Shown one piece after another: positions 8,788 through 16,812 of a stretch of DNA of 64,000 nucleotides. The translations under genes were made by a program, and so were the position numbers. The notes under the pieces were generated by a model. That model was not told the DNA's origin. It was given only the letters and a program-made list of their open reading frames with translations, and searched no databases. Every line of letters begins with the position of its first letter. Within the stretch, counting starts at the first letter, position 1. Origin of the DNA: an uncultured Roseateles sp. (GTDB lineage Bacteria; Pseudomonadota; Gammaproteobacteria; Burkholderiales; Burkholderiaceae_C); NCBI RefSeq assembly GCF_945956965.1, contig NZ_CAMFJS010000011.1, positions 62,001-126,000 of the forward strand. Direction: 5' to 3'.

Positions 8788-9204
8788 ATGAGTAATCAGC
8801 AATCATTGTGGCGGCTTGAGCCGGGTCAGGCGCTGAGTTTCAAGATCGGGCCGGGCGCGCGTGAGTTGCAGGTGACGGCGGGGCGGGTCTGGTTGACCGA
8901 AGCCAATGGCCAAGTTGCGGACCCAAGCGCTGAGACACCGAGTCAGTGGCCGGGCGACGTTTGGCTGCAAGCTGGCGAGAGCCTGCGCCTGGCCTCCGGC
9001 ACGCAAGTCTTGCTGGAGGGCTGGCCGACGGCGCAGTTTCAATTGCTGGTGCCGCCTTGCCCTGAACTGGCCGGGCAGCAGCAGCGCCGCCGTGCCAAGG
9101 CGGGGCGTGAGCCGCAGGGCGCTATTCGCCGCCTGCTGGCTTCTTCTTGGCGCGGCCTGGCGCGCTTGCCCGGGGCTTGGGGCGCGGTGCGCCCGGCGGC
9201 TTGA
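8788..9204 (+). CDS. DUF2917-type small protein
   Basis: A 138-residue protein resembling DUF2917: LWRLEPGQALSFKIG, then ARELQVTAGRVWLTEANG, then GDVWLQAGESLRLASGTQVLLEG. This is a compact beta-rich cupin-like pattern seen in many Burkholderiales, of unknown function. I start at ATG 8788 because GAGGAG lies 9 bases upstream; the ORF-track extension crosses the promoter region. Its last 83 bases overlap the 3' end of the convergent TfoX-like gene, an unusually long antisense overlap. It is probably regulated by the divergent LysR protein (inference from arrangement). Confidence 0.7.
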   Translation: MSNQQSLWRLEPGQALSFKIGPGARELQVTAGRVWLTEANGQVADPSAETPSQWPGDVWLQAGESLRLASGTQVLLEGWPTAQFQLLVPPCPELAGQQQRRRAKAGREPQGAIRRLLASSWRGLARLPGAWGAVRPAA

Positions 9205-9577
9205 CCTTGGCTGCGGGCTTGGCCGCTCGCTGATTGGCCTTGGCGATTTTTTGCGCCTGTGTGCGCAAAGCTGCCGCCATGGCCAAGCGGGCCCAGGGGG
9301 CGAGCAGAGGGGGCGAATCCAGCGCCTCCTCGGGCGGGCGGAAGTAGCCCAGGGTCATGGTTTCGCCCTCGCGTTGATAGCAAAAGGGCTGGCAGCCGGC
9401 GGCCTCGAACTGGCCGCGTGTTTGCGCATCGGTTTTCAGGTAAAGCTGCTCGTCAACAATCAGCGCGACGAAGAGGTCGTCCAGATAAATGCCGTGCCCG
9501 CCAAACATGCGGCGCAAGCGCACGGGCCCCAGGGGCTGCAGCAGTTCGGCGCAATGCCGGGCGAATTCGTGGCTCAT
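9122..9577 (-). CDS. TfoX/Sxy N-terminal domain protein
   Basis: A 151-residue protein whose first 100 residues match the TfoX_N domain (RRMFGGHGIYLDDLFVALI, then LYLKTDA, then GYFRPPEEALD). TfoX/Sxy proteins influence competence regulons in gamma-proteobacteria, but stand-alone N-domain proteins in beta-proteobacteria are uncharacterised. The C-terminal third is Lys/Ala/Pro-rich (KPAAKVKPPGAPRPK), probably disordered and possibly nucleic-acid contacting. Its 3' end overlaps the DUF2917 gene on the other strand. Confidence 0.78.
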   Translation of the reverse strand: MSHEFARHCAELLQPLGPVRLRRMFGGHGIYLDDLFVALIVDEQLYLKTDAQTRGQFEAAGCQPFCYQREGETMTLGYFRPPEEALDSPPLLAPWARLAMAAALRTQAQKIAKANQRAAKPAAKVKPPGAPRPKPRASAPGRAKKKPAGGE

Positions 9578-9680
9578 GGCGGGACTCTACCCAACTCAGC
9601 GGCGGCACCCGCGAGTGTCAAGGGCCTGTGCGTCAGTTCATGCCCTCACTCAACGCCTCGCTGCGTCAGCGTTAGCCCTG

Positions 9681-10070
9681 CTAGCGCGTGGCCTGCAGCA
9701 TCGCGGCCATTTTTTCGTGGATCAGATTGACGGCCTTGAGCGGACGCAGCATCACCTTGAATTCGGTGATTTGCCCGTGCTCGTTCCACTTGATCATGTC
9801 CACGCCGTTGATGCTAATGCCGTCGAGTTCAAGCTCGAACTCCAGGATGGCATCTCGATCACCTTTCAGCTCCCGAACGTATCGGAATGAGTCATTGCCA
9901 AAGACATGGAAGGCCGCAGCGAGATACATCGTTGTGATGGCCTTGCCGACTTGTGGCTTGTGCACGACCGGTGAATAAAACACGGCGTCATCAGCCAGCA
10001 GGGCATCCAGCCCGTGAACATCGCGGTGCTTGAGAAGATTGTGCCAAGTGGCTATGGGGTCGAGTGGCAT
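9681..10070 (-). CDS. NTF2-like / SnoaL-fold protein
   Basis: A 129-residue single-domain protein with the NTF2-like pattern: an N-terminal helix (TWHNLLKHRDVHGLDALLADDAVFYSPV), then strands ending in DMIKWNEHGQITEFKVMLRPLKAV. These alpha-plus-beta cone proteins serve as small-molecule binders or isomerase-like enzymes; function cannot be assigned. The reading frame opens with ATG and stands alone between TfoX and the divergent pfkB gene, about 180 bases from the latter. Confidence 0.75.
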   Translation of the reverse strand: MPLDPIATWHNLLKHRDVHGLDALLADDAVFYSPVVHKPQVGKAITTMYLAAAFHVFGNDSFRYVRELKGDRDAILEFELELDGISINGVDMIKWNEHGQITEFKVMLRPLKAVNLIHEKMAAMLQATR

Positions 10071-10252
10071 GGATCACCTTTGTTGCGGAGGAGTCTTGCT
10101 GGTTGGTACGTAACTTAAATCCCTTGCGGATTGCCTGGAGCGAATGGCTAGCCAGGACTTCTGCGCTCAACATAGCAAATATGGGTGTGTCCCGGAACCG
10201 GTAGCAACCCACGGTATCGCGGCAAGAGGCCATCACTGCCTAAACTCTGCCC

Positions 10253-11188
10253 ATGAGCGACATCCTGACTTTGACCATGAACCCGGCCGTTGATGTGTTC
10301 ACCTCGGTGGACCGCGTCATCCCGGGGCACAAGCTGCGTTGTGAGCCGGCGCAGATGCATCCCGGCGGCGGGGGCATCAATGTGGCGCGGGTCTTGCACC
10401 GGCTGGGGGGCGATGTGCTGGCGCTGTATGCGGCTGGCGGCATCACGGGCGGCCTGCTGGCTGAGTTGCTGGCGCAGGAGCAAACACCCGCGCAGGCGCT
10501 GCCGATCGCGGGCGAAACGAGAGAGAGCTTCACGGCCCACGAGCACAGCAGCCAGCAGGACTATCGCTTTGTGCTGCCCGGCCCGAACTTGTCGGCGCTG
10601 GAATGCCAAAGCTGCCTCGATGCGCTGAGTCAGCACGGCCGCCCGCGCTTTCTGGTGGCCAGCGGCAGCCTGCCGCCCGGTGTGCCGGAGGACTTTTACG
10701 CCCAGGTGGCCGGCCGTGCTCGGCAACTGGGCAGCAAGATGGTGCTCGACACCTCGGGCGCCGCGCTGCTGGCGGCATTGCAAGAGGGCGTCTTTCTGGT
10801 CAAGCCCAGCTTGCGTGAGTTGCGTGAACTGACCGGCCTGCCTTTGACTGCCGAGCCTGAATGGCGCGATGCGGCGCGTGCGCTGATTGAGCAAGGGCAG
10901 GCGCAAATCGTGGCCTTGTCTTTGGGGGAGGAGGGCGCGCTGCTGGTCTCGGCCCAGCAGGCTTGGCGCGCTCAGGCGCTCCAGGTCGAGGTGGCCAGCA
11001 CCATTGGTGCGGGTGATAGCTTCCTGGCCGCGCTGGTGTGGTCGCTGGCTCAGCATGATGACTTGGAACTTGCCCTGCGCCACGCCATGGCGGCAGGGGC
11101 CGCGGCGCTGCTGAAGTCAGGCACCTCCTTGTGCCAGGCCAGCGATGTGCAGCGGCTTCTGGCGGATGTTCGCCTCTCAAGGGTCTGA
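10253..11188 (+). CDS. pfkB: 6-phosphofructokinase, PfkB family
   Basis: Phosphorylates fructose 6-phosphate (possibly other hexose phosphates such as tagatose-6-P or fructose-1-P) with ATP in the cytosol. A 311-residue ribokinase-fold protein starting ILTLTMNPAVDV, with HPGGGGINVARVLHRLG (PfkB signature 1), and near the end STIGAGDSFLAALV, which holds the anion hole and the catalytic Asp of GAGDS. Length and start fit E. coli PfkB (309). Precise sugar specificity within the PfkB/FruK/LacC group is inference. Confidence 0.88.
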   Translation: MSDILTLTMNPAVDVFTSVDRVIPGHKLRCEPAQMHPGGGGINVARVLHRLGGDVLALYAAGGITGGLLAELLAQEQTPAQALPIAGETRESFTAHEHSSQQDYRFVLPGPNLSALECQSCLDALSQHGRPRFLVASGSLPPGVPEDFYAQVAGRARQLGSKMVLDTSGAALLAALQEGVFLVKPSLRELRELTGLPLTAEPEWRDAARALIEQGQAQIVALSLGEEGALLVSAQQAWRAQALQVEVASTIGAGDSFLAALVWSLAQHDDLELALRHAMAAGAAALLKSGTSLCQASDVQRLLADVRLSRV

Positions 11189-11266
11189 GAATCACTGCGC
11201 GCTGGGCAAGGCGATCGATGAAGACCACCGGAAACCCGCTCACGCGGGCCGCGCCGGCACTGCACA

Positions 11267-11887
11267 ATGCGCCCAGAAGTGTCTTTGCTGCTGGAGTACC
11301 GCGTGGATTTGACCGATGACCGTGCTGCTGAACGCCAGAAATTGCGCCCCAAGCTGATTCGTGAGCGCTTGGACATGCCCGACCGCCTGGAGCGTGCCGA
11401 GGTGCTGCAGAGCGTTTTGCGCGCCTGGCTGATTCCGCGCGATGAGTTGACCATAGGCGCTTACTGGCCCATCAAGGGTGAGTTCGACCCGCTGCCGGCG
11501 CTGTACCGCTGGAGCGAATCTGACCCGCAGCGCAAGATCGGCCTGCCGGTGGTGGACAAGGTTCACGGCACGCTGAGTTTTCAGGTTTGGTACCCGGGCT
11601 GCCCGATGGAGGAGGATGCTTACGGCATCTTGAAGCCCAAGGACACCGAGGTCTTCGAGCCCGGTCTGGTGCTGGTGCCTTGCCTGGGTTACGGGCCTTT
11701 TGGCCTGCGCCTGGGCTATGGCGGGGGCTTCATGGACCGCACCTTGGCCTCGCTGAAGCCGCGTCCGGCCACGGCGGGCTTGGCTTATGCCCACGGCTTC
11801 CAGCCCTTGCTGAAAGCCTTGCCTCACGACGTGCCGCTGGATGCCATGCTCACCGAAGAGGGCGTGGTGTGGGACAAGAATGGCTGA
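11267..11887 (+). CDS. 5-formyltetrahydrofolate cyclo-ligase (paralog 2)
   Basis: A second member of the family, 206 residues, lacking the acidic insert seen in the protein at 5366. Motifs: TIGAYWPIKGEFDPLPAL, LVLVPCLGYGPFGLRLGYGGGFMDRTL, then a conserved LPHDVPLDAMLTEEGVVW tail. The Arg-rich GLRLGYGGGFxDR motif is intact, so catalytic activity is likely, although one paralog may act on a different folate or related substrate. The gene lies downstream of pfkB with a gap of about 80 bases. Confidence 0.85.
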   Translation: MRPEVSLLLEYRVDLTDDRAAERQKLRPKLIRERLDMPDRLERAEVLQSVLRAWLIPRDELTIGAYWPIKGEFDPLPALYRWSESDPQRKIGLPVVDKVHGTLSFQVWYPGCPMEEDAYGILKPKDTEVFEPGLVLVPCLGYGPFGLRLGYGGGFMDRTLASLKPRPATAGLAYAHGFQPLLKALPHDVPLDAMLTEEGVVWDKNG

Positions 11888-12033
11888 GTGCGCAGTGCGC
11901 AGTGCGCTTTGCCGCGCATTGCAGCGGCGCCGCACCCGCCTGACGCCTCAGTTCGCCTCAGGCCCGCATCGCTGTGATGTATTAATATATTTGCAAAATA
12001 CAAGTCGAGCGGAATTTCGCTCACAATTCAGTC

Positions 12034-13344
12034 ATGACTAAGACCTACTCCCACCACCTCCATCAGCTGCAAGCCCAGGCCGAACAGGCGCTGGCGCGTT
12101 GTGGCTTTGATGCGCTTGTGATCGCCTCGGGCATCGAGAAGTACGCGTTTCTGGACGACCGGCCCTATCTGTTCGCGCCCAATCCGCATTTCAAGCATTG
12201 GCTGCCCTTGGTCAATCACCCGCACAGCTGGCTGCTGATTCGCCCCGGCCACAAGCCACGGGTGGTGTACTACCAGCCGGATGATTTCTGGCATGTGCCG
12301 CCCAGTGACCCGGCCGGTGAATGGACGGACCTGGTGGAGCTGGTGGTGATCGGCCAGCCCGAAGAGGCGCGCGCCCATCTGCAAGTGCCCGGCCGCCTGG
12401 CCATCATTGGCGAGTCGGATGCCGCCTTGGACGGCGTGACGCCCAATAACCCCGCTGATCTGCTCAACATCCTGCACTATCAGCGCGCCAACAAAACCGG
12501 CTACGAGCTGGAGCAAATGCGCGCGGCCTCGCGCCGTGCCGTGCCGGCCCATCTGGCGGCCAAAGCCGCCTTTCTGGCCGGCGCCTCCGAGCTGGATATT
12601 CACCGCGCTTATCTGGCTGCCTGCGGCCACACCGACCGCGACTTGCCCTACACCAATATCGTGGCACTCAACGAGCATGGCGCGGTGCTGCATTACCAGT
12701 ACCAAGAGGCGCAGGCCCCGGCCGAATCACGCGCGCTGCTGATCGACGCTGGCGCGCAAGTCAACGGTTATGCCAGCGACATCACCCGCACCTGGAGCGC
12801 CGGTGACGCCACCTTTGACGCCTTGCTCTCCCGCATGGAAGCGGCCCAGCTGGCGCTGGTGGACGAGGTGCGCGCGGGCGTGGACTATCGCAGCATCCAC
12901 CTCAGCACCCACGCCAAGGTGGCGGGCATTTTGCAAGAGCTGGGCGTGGTCAAGCTGAGTGTCGAGGCGCAACTGGCGCAAGGTGTGACCTCCACCTTCT
13001 TCCCGCATGGCATCGGCCATCTGATCGGCCTGCAGGTGCACGATGTGGGCGGCTTCATGGCTGACGACAGCGGCACCCTGTCGCCCAAGCCCGAAGGCCA
13101 CCCCTATCTGCGCCTGACCCGCACGCTGACACCTGGCATGGTGGTGACCATCGAGCCTGGCCTCTACTTCATCCCGACCTTGCTGAACAAGCTCAAGGCC
13201 ACGTCTGCTGCCGCGGCGGTGGATTGGAGCTTGGTGGCGCACTTGAGCCGCTTCGGTGGCGTGCGCATCGAGGACGATGTGGTCTGCAGCGCCGACGGCG
13301 CGCCGGAAAATCTGACGCGGGATGCGTTCGCGGCGCAGGCCTGA
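12034..13344 (+). CDS. pepQ: Xaa-Pro dipeptidase
   Basis: Cytosolic metallopeptidase hydrolysing dipeptides with C-terminal proline. The 436-residue product (E. coli PepQ 443) has the pita-bread metal ligands in order: Asp pair in LLIDAGAQVNGYASDITRTW, His in PHGIGHLIGLQVHDVGG, Glu in VVTIEPGLYF, and Glu in GGVRIEDDVV. The N-terminal domain (FLDDRPYLFAPNPHFKHWLP) is the PepQ-specific cap. An AT-rich stretch at about 11980-12000 just upstream probably holds the promoter. Proline-containing peptides may be abundant in this organism given the Pro-rich secretome, but that link is speculative. Confidence 0.92.
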   Translation: MTKTYSHHLHQLQAQAEQALARCGFDALVIASGIEKYAFLDDRPYLFAPNPHFKHWLPLVNHPHSWLLIRPGHKPRVVYYQPDDFWHVPPSDPAGEWTDLVELVVIGQPEEARAHLQVPGRLAIIGESDAALDGVTPNNPADLLNILHYQRANKTGYELEQMRAASRRAVPAHLAAKAAFLAGASELDIHRAYLAACGHTDRDLPYTNIVALNEHGAVLHYQYQEAQAPAESRALLIDAGAQVNGYASDITRTWSAGDATFDALLSRMEAAQLALVDEVRAGVDYRSIHLSTHAKVAGILQELGVVKLSVEAQLAQGVTSTFFPHGIGHLIGLQVHDVGGFMADDSGTLSPKPEGHPYLRLTRTLTPGMVVTIEPGLYFIPTLLNKLKATSAAAAVDWSLVAHLSRFGGVRIEDDVVCSADGAPENLTRDAFAAQA

Positions 13345-13437
13345 CCGGCTGTTCTTTTTCGGCAGCTTCTGCCGACTGGCGATCTGACTCCAGGGTGCGG
13401 GCTTGGCCAAGCCCGCACCCTGGAGCGCTGGCGCTGA

Positions 13438-13917
13438 TTAGCGCGTGCTCTGGTCGATGGCGCGGTCCATCATGCGCTGACGTAAATCGTTATTGCTGTT
13501 CATATCGAGCACTTCGCGCAAGGCCGCCTTTTTGCCCGGCGCCGATGCGGCTCCGCCGGCTGAGGCGGGCGTGCCCGTTGCGCCAGCTTGGCGGCCAGGC
13601 TCGGCCACGGTGTTGACCGTGCCGCCCGTCACATCGCCCTGCGCATAGCCTGCCGGGCAGGCCACATCGGTGTAGACCACCTCGCGGCCGCGCAGGCATT
13701 TGCGCATCACACCTTGTGGCAGGGGCTTGGCCGCGCCGGGCAAGGGTTTGGCCGGCTCGGGAATCTCGCGGCGGCTGCCGTTGTCGAACTGAATCGGGCG
13801 GGCTTTGCCGGCGCCGGGGTTGATCAAGTCGCGCACAAATTCGGTGTTCCGGACATGCCAGCCGGCGGCCAGGGTGAGCAAAGCAAGAGCAATCCAGAGC
13901 AAGTAACGCAGAGGCAT
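13438..13917 (-). CDS. Membrane-anchored protein with a DUF4124-like segment
   Basis: A 159-residue protein with one N-terminal membrane segment (LRYLLWIALALLTLAAGW), a periplasmic Pro-rich stretch, and a short KCLRGREVVYTDVACPAGY motif resembling the DUF4124 pattern (Lys-Cys, then Tyr-Thr-Asp, then Cys-Pro). The C-terminal tail (LDMNSNNDLRQRMMDRA) is helical. I start at ATG 13917; the ORF track uses a TTG 9 codons earlier. Function is unknown. Confidence 0.6.
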   Translation of the reverse strand: MPLRYLLWIALALLTLAAGWHVRNTEFVRDLINPGAGKARPIQFDNGSRREIPEPAKPLPGAAKPLPQGVMRKCLRGREVVYTDVACPAGYAQGDVTGGTVNTVAEPGRQAGATGTPASAGGAASAPGKKAALREVLDMNSNNDLRQRMMDRAIDQSTR

Positions 13918-14040
13918 GGCGGGCAGCGACAAGGGGCTAAACAAGGCCTGTGATTCTGCGTCACAAGTCTGGTTTTAGCCCCTCAAATCCTGCCCCTCCT
14001 TTGGGGGAGGGACGGTCGCTGGCCTTGCGCGGCCCGCGCC

Positions 14041-16428
14041 TTACTTGGCCGTGATCGTGATGGGCATATTGGCGCTGGCCTGGCGGCCGGCCGAGTCCAA
14101 CACCCGGATGCTCAGCACATAGTTGCCGGTGACGGGTGTGGGCCAGTAGGCCGTCACCGTCATGCCGCTGATCGAGAAGCCCATGCCCAGCGGCGCACCG
14201 GCAATGCTGATCGAGAGCCCGCTGACGCCCGGGTCAACAATTCCGATCGAGCCTGTCAGCGGCTTGCCTGCGACGCCGCTGAGGGCGGGGGCGGTGATCT
14301 GCGGGCCGCTGACCGGCGGCGTGGTGGCGGCCGCAATCTTGAGGCTGATCACGCCCGTGCCGCTCAGGCCGGTCTTGCTGTCCTTGGCCGTCACGTTCAC
14401 GCTATAGCTGCCCAGTACGGGCTTGGCCCAGCTCAGCACGCCGCTGGCGCTGATGCTCATGCCGGCCGGGGCGCCGCTGAGGCTGTAGCTCAGCGGGTTG
14501 CTGGCCGTGGTGCTCACGGTGTAGTTGAGCGCCACACCGGGCAGGCCGCTGATGCTGGCGCTGGCCACCTTGGGGGCGGCGGGTGCAGTGATGGTGACCG
14601 TGTAGACCGCTTGGCCGCTGAGCCCGGTCTTGCTGTCTTTGGCGCTGGCGGTGACGGCATAGCTGCCGGCCACTGGTGCGGGCCAGCTGACGGTGCCGTT
14701 CGCTGCGATGCTCATGCCGGCAGGCGCGCCGCTCAGATTGAAGCTCAGCGGGTTGGCGGCTTGCGCTGAGACGGTGAAGCTCAAGGGCGTGCCCACTTGG
14801 CCACTGATGCTGGCTGGGGTGAGTACCGGTGCGGTGCTGGCAATGGCGGCGCCCGAAGCCAGGCTCAGCAAGCTGGTGGCATTGGGCGAGCCCAGTCCCG
14901 TCGGGGTGTCATAGCCGGTCTTGGCGGCGCAGCTGGCGCAAGTGCCGTTGGCGCCCTTGCTGATGTCGCCAAAAGCGCTGGCGTAGTTGCCGGGCACGCT
15001 GGCCACTTGCTGATAGAGCAGGCCATGGGCGGCACCCAGCGGGGCCTTGCCGCTTTGCGCTCGCATCGCATTGGCCACAGCCACCAGGCCGGCCCACTGA
15101 GGCGTGGCCAAGCTGGTGCCGCCGGCGCTGATCCAGTTGATGCTGCTGCCCGACTGCACGGCCACGTACTGGCCGGTATTGGGGTCGGCGTTGAAGGCCA
15201 CATCGGCCACATTGCGGCGCACGGCCAGGCCCATGCCGGGCACAGTGCTGGCTTGGTAGCTGGGCGTGGCGGTGTATGCGCTGACGCCGCCGCCGCTGCC
15301 GGACCAGGCGGTTTCGGTACGCGCGCCGCTGCCGCTGTAAGTCAGGCTGCTGCCGCCCACCGCCAAGACATTGGGTGAGACGGCTGGCCAGGACACGCCG
15401 ACGCCCGAGTCGCCGGTGGCCGCGAGGTAAGTCATCTTGGCTGCGCTGAAAGCGGCATCCACCGAGGCGGTGTAATTGCCTTCGTTGGCGCCAAAGCTCA
15501 TCGACACCACGCCAGGGCCCATGGCATTGGCCAGCTTGACGGCGCCCAGCAGGCTGTTCAGCGATGCGTCCGCCGCTTCGATCAAAACAATGCGGGCCAG
15601 CGGCGCGGTGGCATGCGCCCACTGAACGTCCAGAGTGATTTCGGTGGCCCAACCGGCGTTGTAGGCGGGGACTGCGCTGGTCATGCCGCCGGCGGCGGTG
15701 CTGTAGACCTGTGAGAACTCGCAAGCATTGCTGCTGGCTGCGGCCAATGGCAAAGCGCTGGTGCTGGGCAGTGCCTTGGTGGTGCAGCCGGGCAGACCGA
15801 ACTTGAGGTTGAAGGCGGCCAGCTCGGCCACGACGTAGGGGTCGTGCATGGCATCGACGATGTAAATCGTCTGGCCGGCGCCAAGTTGCGCCGCTTGGGC
15901 GGCGCTCAGGACGCTGCCCGCAGCAGGCAGGGGCGGCAAGCCATAGGCCGCGCGGATCTGGGCCGGTGAGTAAGTGGACACGACCGAGGCCGTGGCCATG
16001 GGCGTCACGGTCTCGCCGCCCGCCGCCAGTGCGCGGGAGCGCTGGGCCGAGGCCAGTGTTTGTAAGGTCAGGCCACGGCTGGAGAGTTGGCTGAATTCGG
16101 CGGGAATGGCTTGTTGCCGGGCATGGCTGCGCGCGGAGCTTGATGGGTCTTGTGCGTCGCGGTCATCGGGCGCGTCCAGCAGCAGCGGCGCGGCATGGAA
16201 GCTGGGGCTGGCTTGCAAGGCGGCTGCGGCTTCGGGCAGGGCCTCGGTTGGCAGATCTAGCGTGGTGATGCCGGTGGCCAGTGGTGCGGCGCTGGCGCTG
16301 CTGGCTGGCGCCGCGAGTTCTTGCTTGCTGTTGTCGCCACCGCCGCAGGCGCTGAGCAGCAGGCCAAGGCTAGACGTGAGGAGCAAGGCGCTGCTGAGAC
16401 GGGCGCGGGATCCAGGGTACTGCTGCAT
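14041..16428 (-). CDS. Secreted S53 (sedolisin-family) serine-carboxyl peptidase lipoprotein with Ig-like repeats
   Basis: A 795-residue exported protease. The signal peptide ends in a lipobox (LLLSACGGG), predicting lipidation. An N-terminal propeptide-like region runs to about residue 150. The peptidase domain follows, with the Glu-x3-Asp pair in TEITLDVQWAHATAP and the nucleophile in GGTSLATPQWAGL; the oxyanion-type Asp probably lies in the FGDI stretch. The C-terminal part carries about three putative Ig domains with repeated SLSGAPAGMSI segments. The ATG chosen, giving MQQYPGSRAR, follows GGAG; the longer ORF runs through the riboswitch. It is controlled by a c-di-GMP riboswitch. Sedolisins are typically acid-active. 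Confidence 0.85.
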   Translation of the reverse strand: MQQYPGSRARLSSALLLTSSLGLLLSACGGGDNSKQELAAPASSASAAPLATGITTLDLPTEALPEAAAALQASPSFHAAPLLLDAPDDRDAQDPSSSARSHARQQAIPAEFSQLSSRGLTLQTLASAQRSRALAAGGETVTPMATASVVSTYSPAQIRAAYGLPPLPAAGSVLSAAQAAQLGAGQTIYIVDAMHDPYVVAELAAFNLKFGLPGCTTKALPSTSALPLAAASSNACEFSQVYSTAAGGMTSAVPAYNAGWATEITLDVQWAHATAPLARIVLIEAADASLNSLLGAVKLANAMGPGVVSMSFGANEGNYTASVDAAFSAAKMTYLAATGDSGVGVSWPAVSPNVLAVGGSSLTYSGSGARTETAWSGSGGGVSAYTATPSYQASTVPGMGLAVRRNVADVAFNADPNTGQYVAVQSGSSINWISAGGTSLATPQWAGLVAVANAMRAQSGKAPLGAAHGLLYQQVASVPGNYASAFGDISKGANGTCASCAAKTGYDTPTGLGSPNATSLLSLASGAAIASTAPVLTPASISGQVGTPLSFTVSAQAANPLSFNLSGAPAGMSIAANGTVSWPAPVAGSYAVTASAKDSKTGLSGQAVYTVTITAPAAPKVASASISGLPGVALNYTVSTTASNPLSYSLSGAPAGMSISASGVLSWAKPVLGSYSVNVTAKDSKTGLSGTGVISLKIAAATTPPVSGPQITAPALSGVAGKPLTGSIGIVDPGVSGLSISIAGAPLGMGFSISGMTVTAYWPTPVTGNYVLSIRVLDSAGRQASANMPITITAK

Positions 16429-16442
16429 GGCCGAGGCACTCC

Positions 16443-16491
16443 AAAAAAACTGGGCGAGGGCCACGCCGATGCAGTTGAGCTCGCGCTCGCC
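16443..16491 (-). terminator. Putative expression-platform terminator of the c-di-GMP riboswitch
   Basis: On the minus strand, GGCGAG (overlapping the 3' edge of the aptamer) can pair with CTCGCC about 27 bases later, followed after CAG by seven T residues (T-tract at 16443-16449). The ribosome site GGAG follows directly. The overlap of the left arm with the aptamer 3' flank is what a transcription-termination switch needs, but the pairing was judged by eye. Confidence 0.5.
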
Positions 16492-16572
16492 TGGCAACCC
16501 CGCTGCCATGGCGCTTGCGCGCTGTAGGCCGGTGGCTTTGCGTCCCCGCTTTTCAACGGGTTTGCCCTCTGA
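16489..16572 (-). ncRNA. Cyclic di-GMP class I riboswitch (GEMM-I)
   Basis: Read on the minus strand, the leader of the S53 protease contains AGGGCAAACC, a GAAA-type loop within CGUUGAAAAGCG, then GGGACGCAAAGCCACCGGCC, and a second hairpin ending GGCAGCGGGGUUGCC. These are the conserved blocks of the GEMM-I aptamer in the right order and spacing (known family: Rfam GEMM_RNA_motif, e.g. V. cholerae Vc2). The tetraloop that docks into its receptor and the strands flanking the ligand pocket are all present. It lies 61 bases upstream of the protease ATG, so it should couple protease synthesis to c-di-GMP. Confidence 0.93.
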
Positions 16573-16720
16573 ATCAAATGACTGCTGAGGCCGTGTCGTC
16601 GTCTCAGCAGTTCGATGGACTCTAGCCGCTGCTGGGTTTTGTGCGCATGCCGCCCGGCGGGAAGTGCCTTCAGGCGTGACTTAGTCAACAGCGGCGCCGT
16701 GGCGAAATGCGCCACACAAT

Positions 16721-16753
16721 AAAAAAAACCGCAGCCTAAGCTGCGGTTTTTAT
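16721..16753. terminator. Rho-independent terminator downstream of ompW
   Basis: AAAAAACCGCAG-CCTAAG-CTGCGGTTTTTA is a perfect six-base GC stem between A- and T-tracts. It lies 60 bases past the ompW stop on the minus strand and just before the upstream region of the protease gene. Confidence 0.9.
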
Positions 16754-16812
16754 TTGGTGCGTAAGGCTGGCGCGCCTTGCGGCGCGTGCTTCACGCGCAA
16801 GCCACTTGGGGC

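Noticed and set aside
11189-11266. 6S RNA gene next to the second cyclo-ligase
   Set aside because: 6S RNA often adjoins this gene family elsewhere, but only 78 bases are available here and no 6S-like fold was seen.
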